Shown: positions 34,103 to 45,458 of the stretch, one piece after another
Layout of the letters: every line of letters starts with the position of its first letter
How positions within the stretch are numbered: position 1 is the stretch's first letter
Assembly: GCA_000711775.1 (NCBI GenBank)
Contig: ARYC01000373.1
Location: 1-64,000 of the forward strand
Direction of reading: 5' to 3'
Length of the DNA: 64,000 nucleotides
DNA from: Oxytricha trifallax
Taxonomy: Eukaryota > Ciliophora > Spirotrichea > Sporadotrichida > Oxytrichidae
Translations under genes and position numbers: made by a program
The notes under the pieces: model-generated
Databases searched by the model: none
Told to the model about the DNA's origin: nothing
Seen by the model: only the letters and a program-made list of their open reading frames with translations

Positions 34103-34800
34103 ATGGCGGTCAACTTAAATCGTAGAGCGACAATTTTAGGATCAGGCCAATCAATGCTTAACTTTGGTTCAACCAAGAAACAAGAAGTTATATATATATA
34201 TATATATATATTGACAGGGAGGCAGAGCTAAGAGCTCTTGAATTTGAAGCACAAGTTTTTATTATATAGGTTTAAAACATGAAACAGAAAGCTGAGATAG
34301 AATTTTAAACATTATTGTAGAAATACATTTGAATTTGGAAAATTAATTATAATTAAATTAATAATAAATCAAAATCGTGGCAGTTAAAGTTGGCCAATTT
34401 AAACGATCTTGGGCTCATTCGAAAGAGAATTCAAAATAAGCTGGACTTTACTATTGGCGGTACTATTTTATTGCATCTCTGGATTGAAATAACTTCACTT
34501 TAATTAAACGTTATTAAATTAAATAAATTATGCCTTCACATTAAAGTGAAGTGATCTCACTCCTGAGATGCGATAAAATAGTACCGCCAATAGTAAAGTC
34601 CAGCTAATATTGAATTCTCTTTCGAATGAGCCCAAGATCGTTTAAATTGGCCAACTTTAACTGCCACTATTTTGATTTATTATTAATTTAATTATAATTA
34701 ATTTCCAAATTCAAATGTATTTCTACAATAATAAAAAATGTTGAGGAAGATAAGGGACAGCTTCAGATAAAAAAGATTAAAAATTTTGAATGCTAAGACT
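34103..34800 (+). pseudogene. TBE-A zinc-finger/kinase gene, 5' piece
   Basis: ATG 34103 opens the frame. MITE2 interrupts it at 34315-34728 and TBE-B cuts it at 34800 inside the first zinc finger. The next pieces are at 38913-39217, 47541-48375 and 52454-about 52500. Confidence 0.8.
34315..34728. mobile_element. Foldback MITE 2 (414 bp, TA target)
   Basis: Ends TTGTAGAAATACATTTG...CAAATGTATTTCTACAA, with TA on both sides (34313-34314, 34729-34730). Near-perfect hairpin with a short central loop at about 34510. Same family as MITE1, nearly the same length, different central loop. Confidence 0.9.
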
Positions 34801-34902
34801 CAAAACCCCAAAACCCCTTAGTGAGGTTTATAAGTGCTTTGATTTGTAGGGTATAGTTGGGGTCTTATTGGGGTTAGTAGAGAAATTAGGTCTATTTACA
34901 AA

Positions 34903-35967
34903 ATGAGAAATAGAAATTAGCGAAATTTAGGCTCGATTTATGATGAGAAATATTTAGATTTACTGCTTCAGCTTAGGTATGGTACGAGTATTAATATAGA
35001 TTAAGTCAAACCAGTATTGAATTATGCAGCTATTGCAAAGCTCTTACACAAGAGTGCCTCTACTGTTAGGTATCACTGCATGTAAGCTGTTTTAGCATTT
35101 TAATTCTGGTACTTGAAAGCATCCTGCTAGAAAATAAAAGTTCTCACAGCACCATATTGACTACCTCTGTGAGTCTAAGACTTTAAAGTATTGGGCACAC
35201 TTTCCTCTAGACTAGCAAGCTGTAATGTTTCATCGCAAGTTTCCTGATATGCGCATCTCTCCTTAGACTATAGCCAACATTTATAGAAGAAATGGTATTA
35301 CTTTCAAGACTGTCAACAGAGTGAAGAGAGTGATTGATTTTACAGTGCCATTTTATAGTAATAATTTAAACTATATACATGATTAAATGCAGAGAGCTAT
35401 TGATAATAACATCAAGTTCCTACATGCAGATGAAGCTGTGTTTACTTTCAACACTTTTATCAATAAGTCATGGTATAAGAAGTATGATAATATAGAAGTC
35501 TATGACTAAAAAGTGAAGGTAGTCACCCATGCAATTTTAGCTGGTATAAGTGAAGATTCAGGCTTAGAGAGTTATGTGATTCACCCTCGCTCTATTAAGC
35601 GAGAGTAGTATATAGAGTTCCTACATAAGCTAAGAGAGAGTATAGCAACCAAGAGATCTTCCTGTTTGTTGATAACCTGTCAGTTCATAAGACTAAGGAG
35701 TCTAAGAAAGCTTATGACGACCTAAATATAACTCCTGTTTAAAACGTTCCTTATAGTCCTTAATTTAATGGAATAGAATTCTACTGGAGTTAAATCAAGA
35801 CTCACTACAAGAAGCTGCTGCTGTATCATCTTATGCATGACTTGCCTATCGATACAGTTGATTTGATTCAAAGCAGCTGTAAGAGAGTAAGCGTGGATAA
35901 GACAACAGCTTGTGCGAGAGAAGGAAGAATGAATGTTTATAAATAAGTTTTAGATTTAAACGAATGA
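34903..35967 (+). pseudogene. TBE-B transposase (frameshifted)
   Basis: ATG and TGA lie at the same spacing as the intact copy C (1065 bases). There is an extra base near codon 60 and a compensating change after the second third (near 35637). The DDE motifs HADEAVF, FVDNLSVH and NGIEFYW remain. Probably inactive. Confidence 0.85.
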
Positions 35968-35973
35968 ATATAT

Positions 35974-36765
35974 TCACATATTAAATTGGCCCATAAAGGG
36001 GTTTGGCTTCTCTTTCTTCTCCTCTTCTTATGGCTTGCTTGGACCCATATTTCTTCTCTTGGTGCCAGCTCCTGAATCTATGTTCATTTCTTCTGGCTTT
36101 TAGGCATCTTTATAAAGTCTTTTGCTCACTTCATAAATAGTCTATGACTTTCTCTCTCTGTGAACCTTCGCATGCTCTTTCATTAGGAATATACCAGTTC
36201 CAGGTTTCCCTACAAAGTTATGATTCAAAGCTTACTAGAGAGGAATGGGTGTTTCTTAAGCTCAGCGAGCCAGGTCTTTCTTATTAGTATGCCTTGCTTC
36301 TTTTAATCTTCAGGAGAAATAGAGTAGCGTTTTTTGTGAGCTTCTTCAATGATCTCTCTGAGATAACTCTCTCTTAAAGTGCCAAGAACTCCAAAGAAGA
36401 AGGCTCCTTTCTGGAAGCTTGTTAGAGAGTTGTTTCTTGGTAGGAAGATAAACTACCAACTCTTCATCTTTCATAGCATCCTCGTAGAGATTAGTAACTG
36501 AAATCTCTGGGTAGTTTGGTATATCTATCAACTTTATTTCGCTGTTTTTGAAGGCTTTCTTCTCATCGCAGAGTATAGCTTTTAAGAATGAAATTTTGGT
36601 ACCTTCCATCGTTGGAAGGAATAAACCCACTATAGTATATGATTAAGTATATGTCACATGCTTACCATGCTAAGTGAGGTATCGATAGAGATCTTCCTTG
36701 CTCCTAAATCTTGAGATCATTTCTTAAGCTTCAACCCTTTTCATAGCAGTACTTATAGATTCCAT
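35974..36765 (-). pseudogene. TBE-B 22-kDa-class gene (one frameshift)
   Basis: Conserved across its length, with 36-base and 26-base introns at the family positions. One extra base near 36405 (after NKLPER) breaks the frame. Without it the length is 729 coding bases, close to copy C. Confidence 0.8.
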
Positions 36766-37329
36766 CCTTGTTCCTTCTCTTGTTATTGAATTTCAAATTT
36801 CAATATATAGAGTTCTGGATCCTACTGTTAAAAATCTTAGTATTAAATATGGGCATCTTATAGGAGGTCAACCTGGTAAGGATACGTGGAGAAAGCTGGC
36901 AGAAGCTGTAACAAACTTCAGAGATGGAGCTCCATTTTTATCAATGTAGTTCCATTAAATTAGTACTAAATTTGTTTAAATTTGATTAGTACCGATACTA
37001 AATTCGTTTAAATTTAACTGGTACCAATTTAATAGTACCAAAACTTAATTAGTACCTAGTTTTAATCCAGTGAGGTTTTAATGGAAAAGTTCCAAAATGG
37101 TTCAAAACCTAATTGGTACCAGTACCAACCTGAAATTTTTCTCAGTTGGTACCAAAATTAAAAATATTAAGCATAAAATTAGAAAATTTATAGTTATAAA
37201 CTAAGTATAAATATCATGTCTAACACCTAAGAATCAACCATTGTTGTTGCAGTGCCAGCTCCTATACAAAGTTAGTATAGCCAGTGAGTTTTACTTATTA
37301 ATAATAGAAATTTAAATTTGAATTTAAAC

Positions 37330-38772
37330 ATGGCGGCTAACTTAAATCGTAAGGTAGTTTCTCTTGGAACAGGTTAATCATTTCTCAACTTTGGCTCCTC
37401 CAAGAAACCAGAAGTAGTTTTTATTGAAAAGGAGGTAGAGCTTAGAGCTTTAGAGTTTGAAGCTGAGGTCTTTAAAATTTAAGTTTAAAACAAGAAGTAG
37501 AGTGCTGAGATGGGAGTTTAAACATAAGTTGAATTGGTTGAGGAAGATAAGGAACAGCAACCAATAGAAAAAATTAAAACGTTTTAATGTGAAGACTGCT
37601 AAAATTTCTTCTCAACTGAGTCAAGCTTGAAGAGACACATCAAAGAGGTACACTCTGGTAGAGCTAAGATCTACTTCAAGCATGATAAAGTAGATGGTAG
37701 ATACTAATGCAATACCTGCATGAAGTCTTATACGCACTCAGCTAAAGTAAAGAGACATATGCAAAAGCATCATCTAAGCGAATTCCTGATTAAAGATGAG
37801 GAAACTTAAAAGCTTGTACCTGCTAAAAGAAAAAATAACTCTCTTGATCCACAAATAGCGTAGTAGGAGAGACTTAAGAGATAGAAGCGGTTTGAGTCAA
37901 TGAACCAACCAGCAAATGGTATGTATATTGCATGCTTATAAGAGAGAGCAATGTATATACCTGCATTAAATGCTGTCGACATAAGCAGCTGTATTGAAAC
38001 TATTTGAATATTGACGTACCTAACAAGGTAAAACTTATAGTTGTTGATGAATTCGCTTACAAGGTATATCCATTCAAGTATCTCATTAAGAAGGAGTAAT
38101 ATTAAAATGAGTTTGCAAATGAATAAATAGTACTGAGAGAGGCTTAGAAAAGATAATGCAAGAAATTAACTAAGCTCGACGGAGTTATACTTGGTCATGG
38201 TTTTATTGCTTTGAGACTCAAGAAGTTTGAAATGACTCTAAGAGAGTATCTCTACCATAATAGATATCCTGATGATTTGAATGAGATACTCACAGATATG
38301 ACTAAGGGTGTGAAAGAGCTCCATGATCTAGGGTATGGTCATAGAGATTTGAAGCCAGAAAATGTAATGCTAAATCTCTGCCCTTTAGAAGTAGTAGTCA
38401 TAGATTTCAACAGAGCAATAAGAAAAGAGATAGTGACTTTAAGGTTTTAGGCACTCCAGGATACTTCCCTATAAGAGAGAAATGGACAAATGGCTCTGTA
38501 TAATGGGATGTTTGGGTGGTAGCTGGAATTATCTTAGAGTGCGATATGGAAAGTATGTCATACTTTGGAACAAAACATGAGAAATAATCAATAATTTTGG
38601 CTGCTAAACATATTAAGCAAAATGAAATATGCAATGAAATTAAGAAGATAGTTGAGATGGTCATTGTATAAGCTCCAGCATATCCACGATAATCATTGGA
38701 TGATATACTAGAACAACTACAGACTGCTAAATTCAAGAGGTATCACAAAGATAAGCAGATAAAATTTGTTTG
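37330..38772 (+). pseudogene. TBE-B 57-kDa zinc-finger/kinase gene (frameshifted)
   Basis: Two C2H2 fingers (CEDCQNFFSTESSLKRH; CNTCMKSYTHSAKVKRH), then the kinase-like domain with GHRDLKPEN and VIDFNRA. A frame break near 38000, after SSCIET, and another near 38445 separate the parts. Confidence 0.8.
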
Positions 38773-38912
38773 AATTAAATACAGTAATACTCATTAAAAA
38801 ATCATTAAATTCAAAAAAAATCTGCGTTTTCTCTACTAACCCCAATAAGACCCCAACTATACCCTACAAATCAAAGCACTTATAAACCTCACTAAGGGGT
38901 TTTGGGGTTTTG

Positions 38913-39217
38913 ACTGCTAAAGTTTTTTCTCTACTGATTCCAGTTTGAAGAGACATATGAAAGAGGTTCACTATGGTAAAGCTAAGGTGTATTTTAAGCA
39001 TGATAAGGTCGATGGCAGGTACTAGTGCACGACTTGAGAGAAGTCTTATACTCACTCAACTAAAGTTAAGAAGCATATGCAGAAGCATCACCTAAGTGAG
39101 TTCTTGATTTAAGATAAAGATACTTAGAAATTAGTGCCCGGTAAAAGAAAATCTATTAAACTTGAGACTTTAAAAGAACAACAGGAGAAGCTCAAGAGGC
39201 ATTAGCGAATAGAATTA
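38913..39217 (+). pseudogene. TBE-A zinc-finger/kinase gene, second piece
   Basis: Continues the first finger directly after TBE-B (FFSTDSSLKRHMKEVH) and covers the second finger (TCEKSYTHSTKVKKH). It is cut at 39217 by the long-TIR element. Confidence 0.8.
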
Positions 39218-39389
39218 TTATTGAAATACATTCGAAATGAGAAAATTCAAAAATATAATAAAGATGTTTTTTTTAATTTAATATAACAACCAGTAATTAG
39301 GAGTGTTCTCAATTATAATTTGAAGACTTTAAATTAAACAGTAAACTATTTTAAATTTAAAAGTTTAATTAATATATAAATATGTTCCG

Positions 39390-39600
39390 ACCGAGACCAC
39401 CAATCCCACCCACAACCCCACCTCCCGGTCTACTAAGACCCCTTACCCCACCCACTACCCCACTCCCTACCCCACCACACCCACCCCTACCCACCCACTA
39501 CCTCTCCCTACCCCACCACTACCCCACTCCCTACCCCACCTCCCCGTCCCTACCCCACCCACTACCCCACTCCCTACCCCACCCCATAAAATATCCCATT
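39390..39600 (+). repeat. C-rich minisatellite (CCCCACCCACTACCCCACTCCCTA type)
   Basis: Tandem units of C-rich sequence in otherwise AT-rich DNA. The partner tract in the right arm (46885-47000) has fewer units. The G-rich strand has many G4 runs and could form quadruplexes. Confidence 0.8.
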
Positions 39601-40226
39601 TCATATTAAAATTTTTGTCCACAAGGTCTGAATCGATTTCCTTCTTGACATCTCTACTACATGATCCTTTTATATATAAAAAATATCAACAAATTTTCTA
39701 AATCTTTTTATTCTTACTTATGCTTAATATCACTTTGCCCCTAAGTTTTTACTTGATTCTCTTGGTAATTCGATTTTTATACTTACTTTGAAAGAAACAT
39801 TAATTTCAAACTATTTATTTTCTCTTTGTATAAATTATAATTTTAAAAATTTTATTCATTCACAATTATGCATAAATTTTGTATAATATATTTTTATCAA
39901 TTGAATCATCTCCTTTCAAACATAATTCCTAAAAAAGTTCGTCTAACCGAGACCCCCCTCAACCCACAACCCCCCTCAACCGAGACCCCCCTCAAAACGA
40001 GACCCCCTCCCCCCCCCTCAAACCGAGAATCCCCTTTTCTTTCACTTTTATTGTAATTTTTTTATGAATTTATTTTTTACTCAGAATAAATTTCTTGCTC
40101 TTCGAGCAGATATTACTATTAAAAATATAATTTGATAAGTTCCACTATCTCCGTCGCTTATTTTTATAACATACTCCCATAAGGAAATATTTTTAATAAG
40201 ATTCAATTTTGACTATCATGAGTAAT

Positions 40227-40674
40227 AATATGATTTAATTGATAGACATAAATTAGAAATCAAAATTTTATATAACTTAAATCACTTACACTCTACTATA
40301 TAGTAAAAATTAATATAAACATTTTTCCTATTATTTTTCACTTCATTTATATATAAATATTTTTATTATTATTATTACTTTATTTAGCTAAGTACTATTA
40401 AAATCTTATTTTTTAATCTTAGTGTATTGAAAAATTAAAGACAATTTCTTACTTTTAGGATTACCATTTAAATATAATTTTTGAATAAAATAAGATTTTA
40501 ATAGTACTTAGCTAAATAAAGTAATAATAATAATAAAAATATTTATATATAAATGAAGTGAAAAATAATAGGAAAAATGTTTATATTAATTTTTACTATA
40601 TAGTAGAGTGTAAGTGATTTAAGTTATAAAAAATTTTGTTTCTAATTTATGTCTATCAATTAAATCATATTATT
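40227..40674. repeat. Foldback insertion present only in the left arm (448 bp)
   Basis: Near-perfect palindrome with arms of about 220 bp around a centre at about 40450. The right arm runs GAGTAAT straight into GAGTAAAA where this segment would be (about 46262-46275). Related in organisation to the 873-bp palindrome at 56553-57425. Confidence 0.85.
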
Positions 40675-40989
40675 GAGTAAAAATTTAAACATTTACCAAA
40701 ATTTAGAAATCCATAAATCCAAATTTTTAGAAACATATACTATGATCAATGGTTTTACAACTTTAATAATCATTATTAATTTTGAATGGAATATTTATCT
40801 AGAGATTTTAAGTAATCTAATACTGGTGCTAGATGGATACGACCTGGCCTGCTACTGTTGGCCTGTAAGTCTGGCAGGTGACCGTACTGAATGTAAAACC
40901 CATGAGATGCAGGAGTTCGTCTTGATGAGTGAGAATCTTGCCGCGGAGGGAGGTTGGAGGCTGGCTTAGGCTAGAGCAAAGGTTCGGAT

Positions 40990-41330
40990 ATCAAGTCATC
41001 CACTGCATTCTTTAAAATCCTGAGTTTCAAAAGTTTGGCTTTGCAACATCTATGAAAACAATAAATCAGCTGACGAAACTTTAGTATTTGAGAAATTTGC
41101 TGAACTATATGAACTCGGTTCACCTCCTCAAGATTTAATGAAAAAGTTTAGAGATTAGGGCTCTGGATCGCATTAGCATTTTTAAAAAATGGAGAGGATT
41201 AAGAACGGACTCAGATTTCTAGTTGAAATGTCCCAGATTTGCAATGGCTTTGAGTTAGACTCTTCATTGAGAAGTCAGCAAAAATAACATTGGCCTAATA
41301 AAATCCGCACCTTAATTAGTGTTCAATAAA
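40990..41330 (+). pseudogene. Gene-like segment resembling PEX19 C-terminal region
   Basis: A TGA-free frame reads WLCNIYENNKSADETL then VFEKFAELYELGSPPQDLMK. It resembles the conserved PEX19 block with a CxIxE start and an FE...L..LG.PP..L motif. It is repeated on the opposite strand in the right arm (about 45730-45930). It may be a captured host fragment. The homology is by eye only. Confidence 0.35.
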
Positions 41331-41647
41331 CTTTTGTAAAATTGCTAATACTAATCCTTTTTATATTAGTTTTGCCAACTTTCAGTATTTAAGTATTTAT
41401 TTCCGCACTCCAACCCTAACGAGGGCTATTTTGAGTTAGAGTGCGGTTTAATTCTAATAATTTAATTAAAAGAATTATTAAAGGATAAAGATAATTTTTT
41501 ACATCAATTAAATTAAAATACTGGTTATTTTTTAAAAAAATAATTTATAAACTTATAATTTGAAAAATCTCTAAATTATAGCACGCTTTCTATGTTTTCA
41601 TAAAACATTTATAATTGTTAAATTTTTATTTAAAATATACAAATTAT

Positions 41648-43156
41648 TCAAAACATGATATGCTTCTTCATCCCCCATCCTTATAACTCTGCCCTAAAGT
41701 ATTATTTTTCAAAGCTACATTAGTTCACAATTTCCCAAAAGTATGCTCTGTTAAGTAACTTTTCCTATTAATTGCTGAGAATACAATATCTCAAAATGGT
41801 TCCTTCAGGGATATTGTAATTGTATTTTATCAATTCTTAAAGGCTTGTTTTAAATCTTGGGTTTTAAATGTAGCAATTGAAGCCTTCTTTCTCTTCCATA
41901 AACATAAATATAATCATAGCAAAGCTATAATAATCTCTAAAATAGTCTCCTTTCCTCATTGAATTATTCTAGGGGTGTTGGAATGGTGAGTTTAAATCTT
42001 CACCTCCTTTGCTATTCTCTTTAATTGAATTACTATGCTCAAATCCTTTAATGTTCAATTACTTAAAGTCTTTAGTCAGAACAATATTTTATGGATTAAT
42101 GTTATTATGAATGTAGCCAATTGAGTGAAGGTGAACAATTGCAAAAAATAATTTATTAATTATAAATCTTTTCTCAGATGGGGTTAATTCTCTTTTATTA
42201 AATAATTCTTCAAGAGTAAAATCAAGAGAATTAATTTCAATTGTCACGCAATTTTCAGACAAGGATAATCGCTCAATTTCTACAATTCTATGAACATTCT
42301 TTTGCATGGCAGTATATATGATTTGCATGTAAATGTCAAATTTTGATTAATTAAATTTATCATTTTTCAGGTATTAAAAAGGGAAAATGACTTGTGTTTT
42401 TTTTGCAAATTTTTTTTCATGAATTTAGTTTAGTCTTAAAGGTTTTAATTATTTATCAATTACTGCTCTTTCAATCCAGAATGTTATAAGTTTTAAATTA
42501 GCAGGATTGAAACCAGAGAATTTGGAATATTAATTATTTGCAAGTTCTGTACTTTTTTTTATGTGATGTTCCCTTAGAAGTCTCCAATCCTCTTTGTATT
42601 ATAGTTATTTTATTTGTCTGTCTTTTTCTTATAAAAATCATTTTTCCTAATTTTGAGTAAAATGTTCATATTTTAATAATTATTTATCATCCCAATCTTA
42701 GTCAGTGTGATCAATTACGTAGTGTTTTTTAATCAAATGAACAGAATTTTATGGCTATTAACAAAGAATGTATATATATTTATTATCTGATTTTTATAGT
42801 CTTCGATAATAAACTTTGTTTTTATGGCTGTTTTATTTATGAGAAGAGTATTTACTGTAAGTTGTAAAAGTTTTATCACAATCTTGAATTTTACATTGAT
42901 AGATTTTGGGAGGTTTTGAAACTAGCAGATTATCAGGATAATACTCTATTTTAAAAATATTTTGCACAATTGATTATTATTTTTGCAAATTTTGGCTATT
43001 CTTGGACAGTAACTTTTCAGTTTCACAAACATCAATTTACAAATTGGTCAAATAATGACCTTGGGCATTGATTTTTCTCCGTTTTGAAGAATTTTACCTT
43101 AATTCAAGGTTATCTAGTTTTTTCTTTTATTTCTTATTAAGCATATTATGTTCCAT
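41648..43156 (-). pseudogene. Zinc-finger/pseudokinase gene of the 8.3-kb element
   Basis: Starts ATG 43156 (MEHNMLNKKQKKKLDN). A C2H2 finger (YQCKIQDCDKTFTTYSKYSS) and a second, degraded finger region align with the TBE 57-kDa protein. A kinase-like C-terminal part follows (LHSIGYIHNNINPQNIVL). The catalytic HRD and DF(G/N) motifs are replaced (HNN, GFE), so it is a pseudokinase at best. Frame changes around 42650 and 42370 mean introns or decay. Confidence 0.6.
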
Positions 43157-43627
43157 TGCTTTCTTTTACATAAAAATATTTTAATTAATTATAATAATTA
43201 TATAAAATTAAGAAAATAAATAAATCACTCAGAAGTTTGTATTTAATTTTTACAACTTCTGACTTTGAAAGTATAATAATTAAATATTAAAAAATTGATT
43301 ATCAAAATCATCAATTGAAGTTAATTTATTATTTTTTAAGTTGTTTTATTTTTAATTAAATTCAACTTTTAAAAATGAAATGTTATTTTTCAAATATAAA
43401 TTTATTAAGTTATAAAATATGGCATAAACCTAGGTATGCTTTATTATTTTTCTTAAATTAGAAACATTTTTATAATTAATTACTTTTTTTGGTAATTTAT
43501 CCTTGGAGTAAATTGAATAATTAGTATAAAAAAAATTGAATTGAATTTCGTTTTTTATAAATGAATTAAAATTTATAGATGCATTAAAAACGCAGATTTG
43601 GTGAGGATATGGTATAATTGACTCCTG

Positions 43628-44392
43628 ATGAACTCATTAACAAATTTAGGTGTAAAAATGATTTATATTAATACTTATCATTTTAAGGTAATATATTATA
43701 TATTAAGCTATTTCTTAGTTGGTTTGTTTCTACCTTCAATGAGTAATACTAGAATTGACTTTTTAAGAGATGTAATTAATGGTAATAAAAAGGCTTTAAA
43801 AATAAATGAAATTAAAAACATGGGAGTTCCAAATTACCCAGAGTTATCACTAAATAATATACTCGAGTTTGTAAAAGATGATTAAAAATTTATGGCATAC
43901 TTACCAAATACTAATAAAAAGGGATAAAAAGCAAGGATTGAAAAAGATTTTCTTTTAGGTTTAATGAGTACATTAAGAGAAAAGATCTCAAGTAAATGGT
44001 TTAAGATGCCATAACGGTAAAACATGGTGGAGGGGAATAATAGAATCATAACTATACAATTTTGGCAACACCAGAGTGGGCAAAGCAGTTGAGAGAGTAC
44101 CCATTTGTCTCAAGTAATTAATATTTTTATTTTACTCATTATAAAGAAAAAAGGGAGGTCTATCTTTTTAATGAAAGATAGAAAGCTTGTGATGAACAAG
44201 AAAAATGTAAAGATAGATGAAATAAAAAATTAGTTCAAACGAAAATATTTAGGACCCCAAAAACACAAAATAATTTAGCAACAATAGAAGGATGAATTTT
44301 AAGAGGATGAAGAATCTAAAAGCGATGGAATGGAATATCAAAATGTATAGCATAATAGTTAGCAAATTTAATCAAATAGATTTAATATATGA
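43628..44392 (+). CDS. 22-kDa-class homologue of the 8.3-kb element
   Basis: Contains VGLFLPSMSNTRIDFL and NYPELSLNNI, aligning with the TBE GLFLPTMEGTKISFL and NYPEISVTNL blocks, and a lysine- and glutamine-rich C terminus to TGA 44390-44392. An intron (about 43687-43716) sits directly before VGLFLP, the same place as intron 1 in all TBE copies. A second candidate intron at about 44117-44155 matches TBE intron 2. One apparent frameshift near 43985. The function of this family is unknown. Confidence 0.65.
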
Positions 44393-44402
44393 TTTTATTA
44401 AT

Positions 44403-45425
44403 TCAATTAATATTCAAACTTAATAGCTAAACTCCCTTTTTTGCAATATTTTGTGCGTGTTTATTGCTTGTGTTATTGAGTGATTCATTAATTAATTAAA
44501 AACTATTAATTTTCTAATTTTATAATAACTTTTATGCAATTATCTTTCTGTAATTCTGTTTTATTAAAGCCCAATAATTTTCAATTGGGTTGAATTATGG
44601 ACTGTAAGGCAAGATATATAGCAGTGGGATATTATTTTAGAAGCAATACTCTTTTGTTTCTCGAGAGTGGTGAATTCTAAAATTATCGAGAAATAATGCA
44701 AATTTTTTGCCATGTTAGACTTAGGACAACTCTTAAATGAATTGAATTAAGTCTTATTTTTTAATTGAATTTTCAGTCACTAGGTAGTTTACTAGTCCAC
44801 ATTCTTCAGAAATACCAGCAATTACAGCTGCAGTTTTAACTTAATCTCTATAATCTACTAATTCATAATTCTAATTTTTTAACCTCCAAGATTTTTTTAG
44901 AACTAACTTCTTTGAAAATATTGCTTCATCAATAAAAATTACTGTATACCCTTATTCTATTACAAGGGATAACTTATTCATTAATTCATGCAGCTAAATT
45001 AAATTGTCAAAGTGGCTTTATTTTCTAATCTTAGGTTGAATTCTTAGCATTTTGTATTTCACTTGATATTTTTTATAAATCTATCTTAAATATGAAGGAG
45101 AGATGCTAACCTCAGGAAATTTTCTATGAAATAATATTGCCCTGTCTTAAAGTGAGTAAGCCGTCCAGTTTATTAATGTTTGTGGGGATAAAATATAATC
45201 AATATGCTCTTGAGTAAATTTAGATTTTTTAACTTTATTAGCGCATTTAATTTGTTTTGATTAAGTTATTGTGGATTTCAAAATTTTCTATATTTTATAT
45301 CGAGACGTTTTGAAAAACTTTTCCAACATTCTTAAACTGGTAATACATTTAGACATAAATTCTGGATTATCTGTCCCATATCTTAACTAAGAATATATCT
45401 ACATCTAATTCATATTCTTAAGCAT
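44403..45425 (-). CDS. Intact DDE transposase of the 8.3-kb element
   Basis: 340 residues, open from ATG 45425 to TGA 44403-44405. Catalytic triad in FIDEAIF, FLDNFRIHH and NPIENYW, the IS630/Tc1 layout. Collinear with the TBE transposase (EHIDYILSPQTLINWTAYSL; RAILFHRKFPEVSISPS; ISEECGLVNYL) but far more diverged than any TBE copy here. An open frame in such a divergent gene implies recent purifying selection on this lineage. Confidence 0.88.
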
Positions 45426-45458
45426 ACACTTATTAAAGTGAACTTTCATTTTAATTAA

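Larger units (their letters stand above)
34801..38912 (+). mobile_element. TBE-B: full-length (4112 bp) TBE nested in TBE-A
   Basis: Telomeric ends at 34801 and 38912 with ACT target repeats (34798-34800, 38913-38915). Inserted in the first zinc-finger codons of TBE-A, whose sequence resumes exactly after 38915. All three genes are present but each has frame damage, so B is intermediate in age. Confidence 0.95.
39218..41487 (+). repeat. Left long inverted-repeat arm
   Basis: Pairs with 45459-47540. It holds, in order: the outer 165-bp repeat, a GTTCCGACCGAGACC motif, a C-rich minisatellite (39395-39600), a second GACCGAGACC tract (39940-40030), a foldback insertion (40227-40674), a GC-richer island (40830-41010), a stretch resembling PEX19 (41030-41160), and an arm-end sequence. 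Confidence 0.85.

Noticed and set aside
40673-40969. 98-codon frame repeated in both arms as a gene
   Set aside because: It begins in repeat sequence and spans a GC-rich island, and the opposite strand is also open. Identity of the two copies follows from being in the inverted repeat.
40830-41010. GC-rich island as a structured RNA gene
   Set aside because: I could not match it to tRNA, 5S, snRNA or rRNA, and saw no promoter or terminator. Left only as a compositional oddity.
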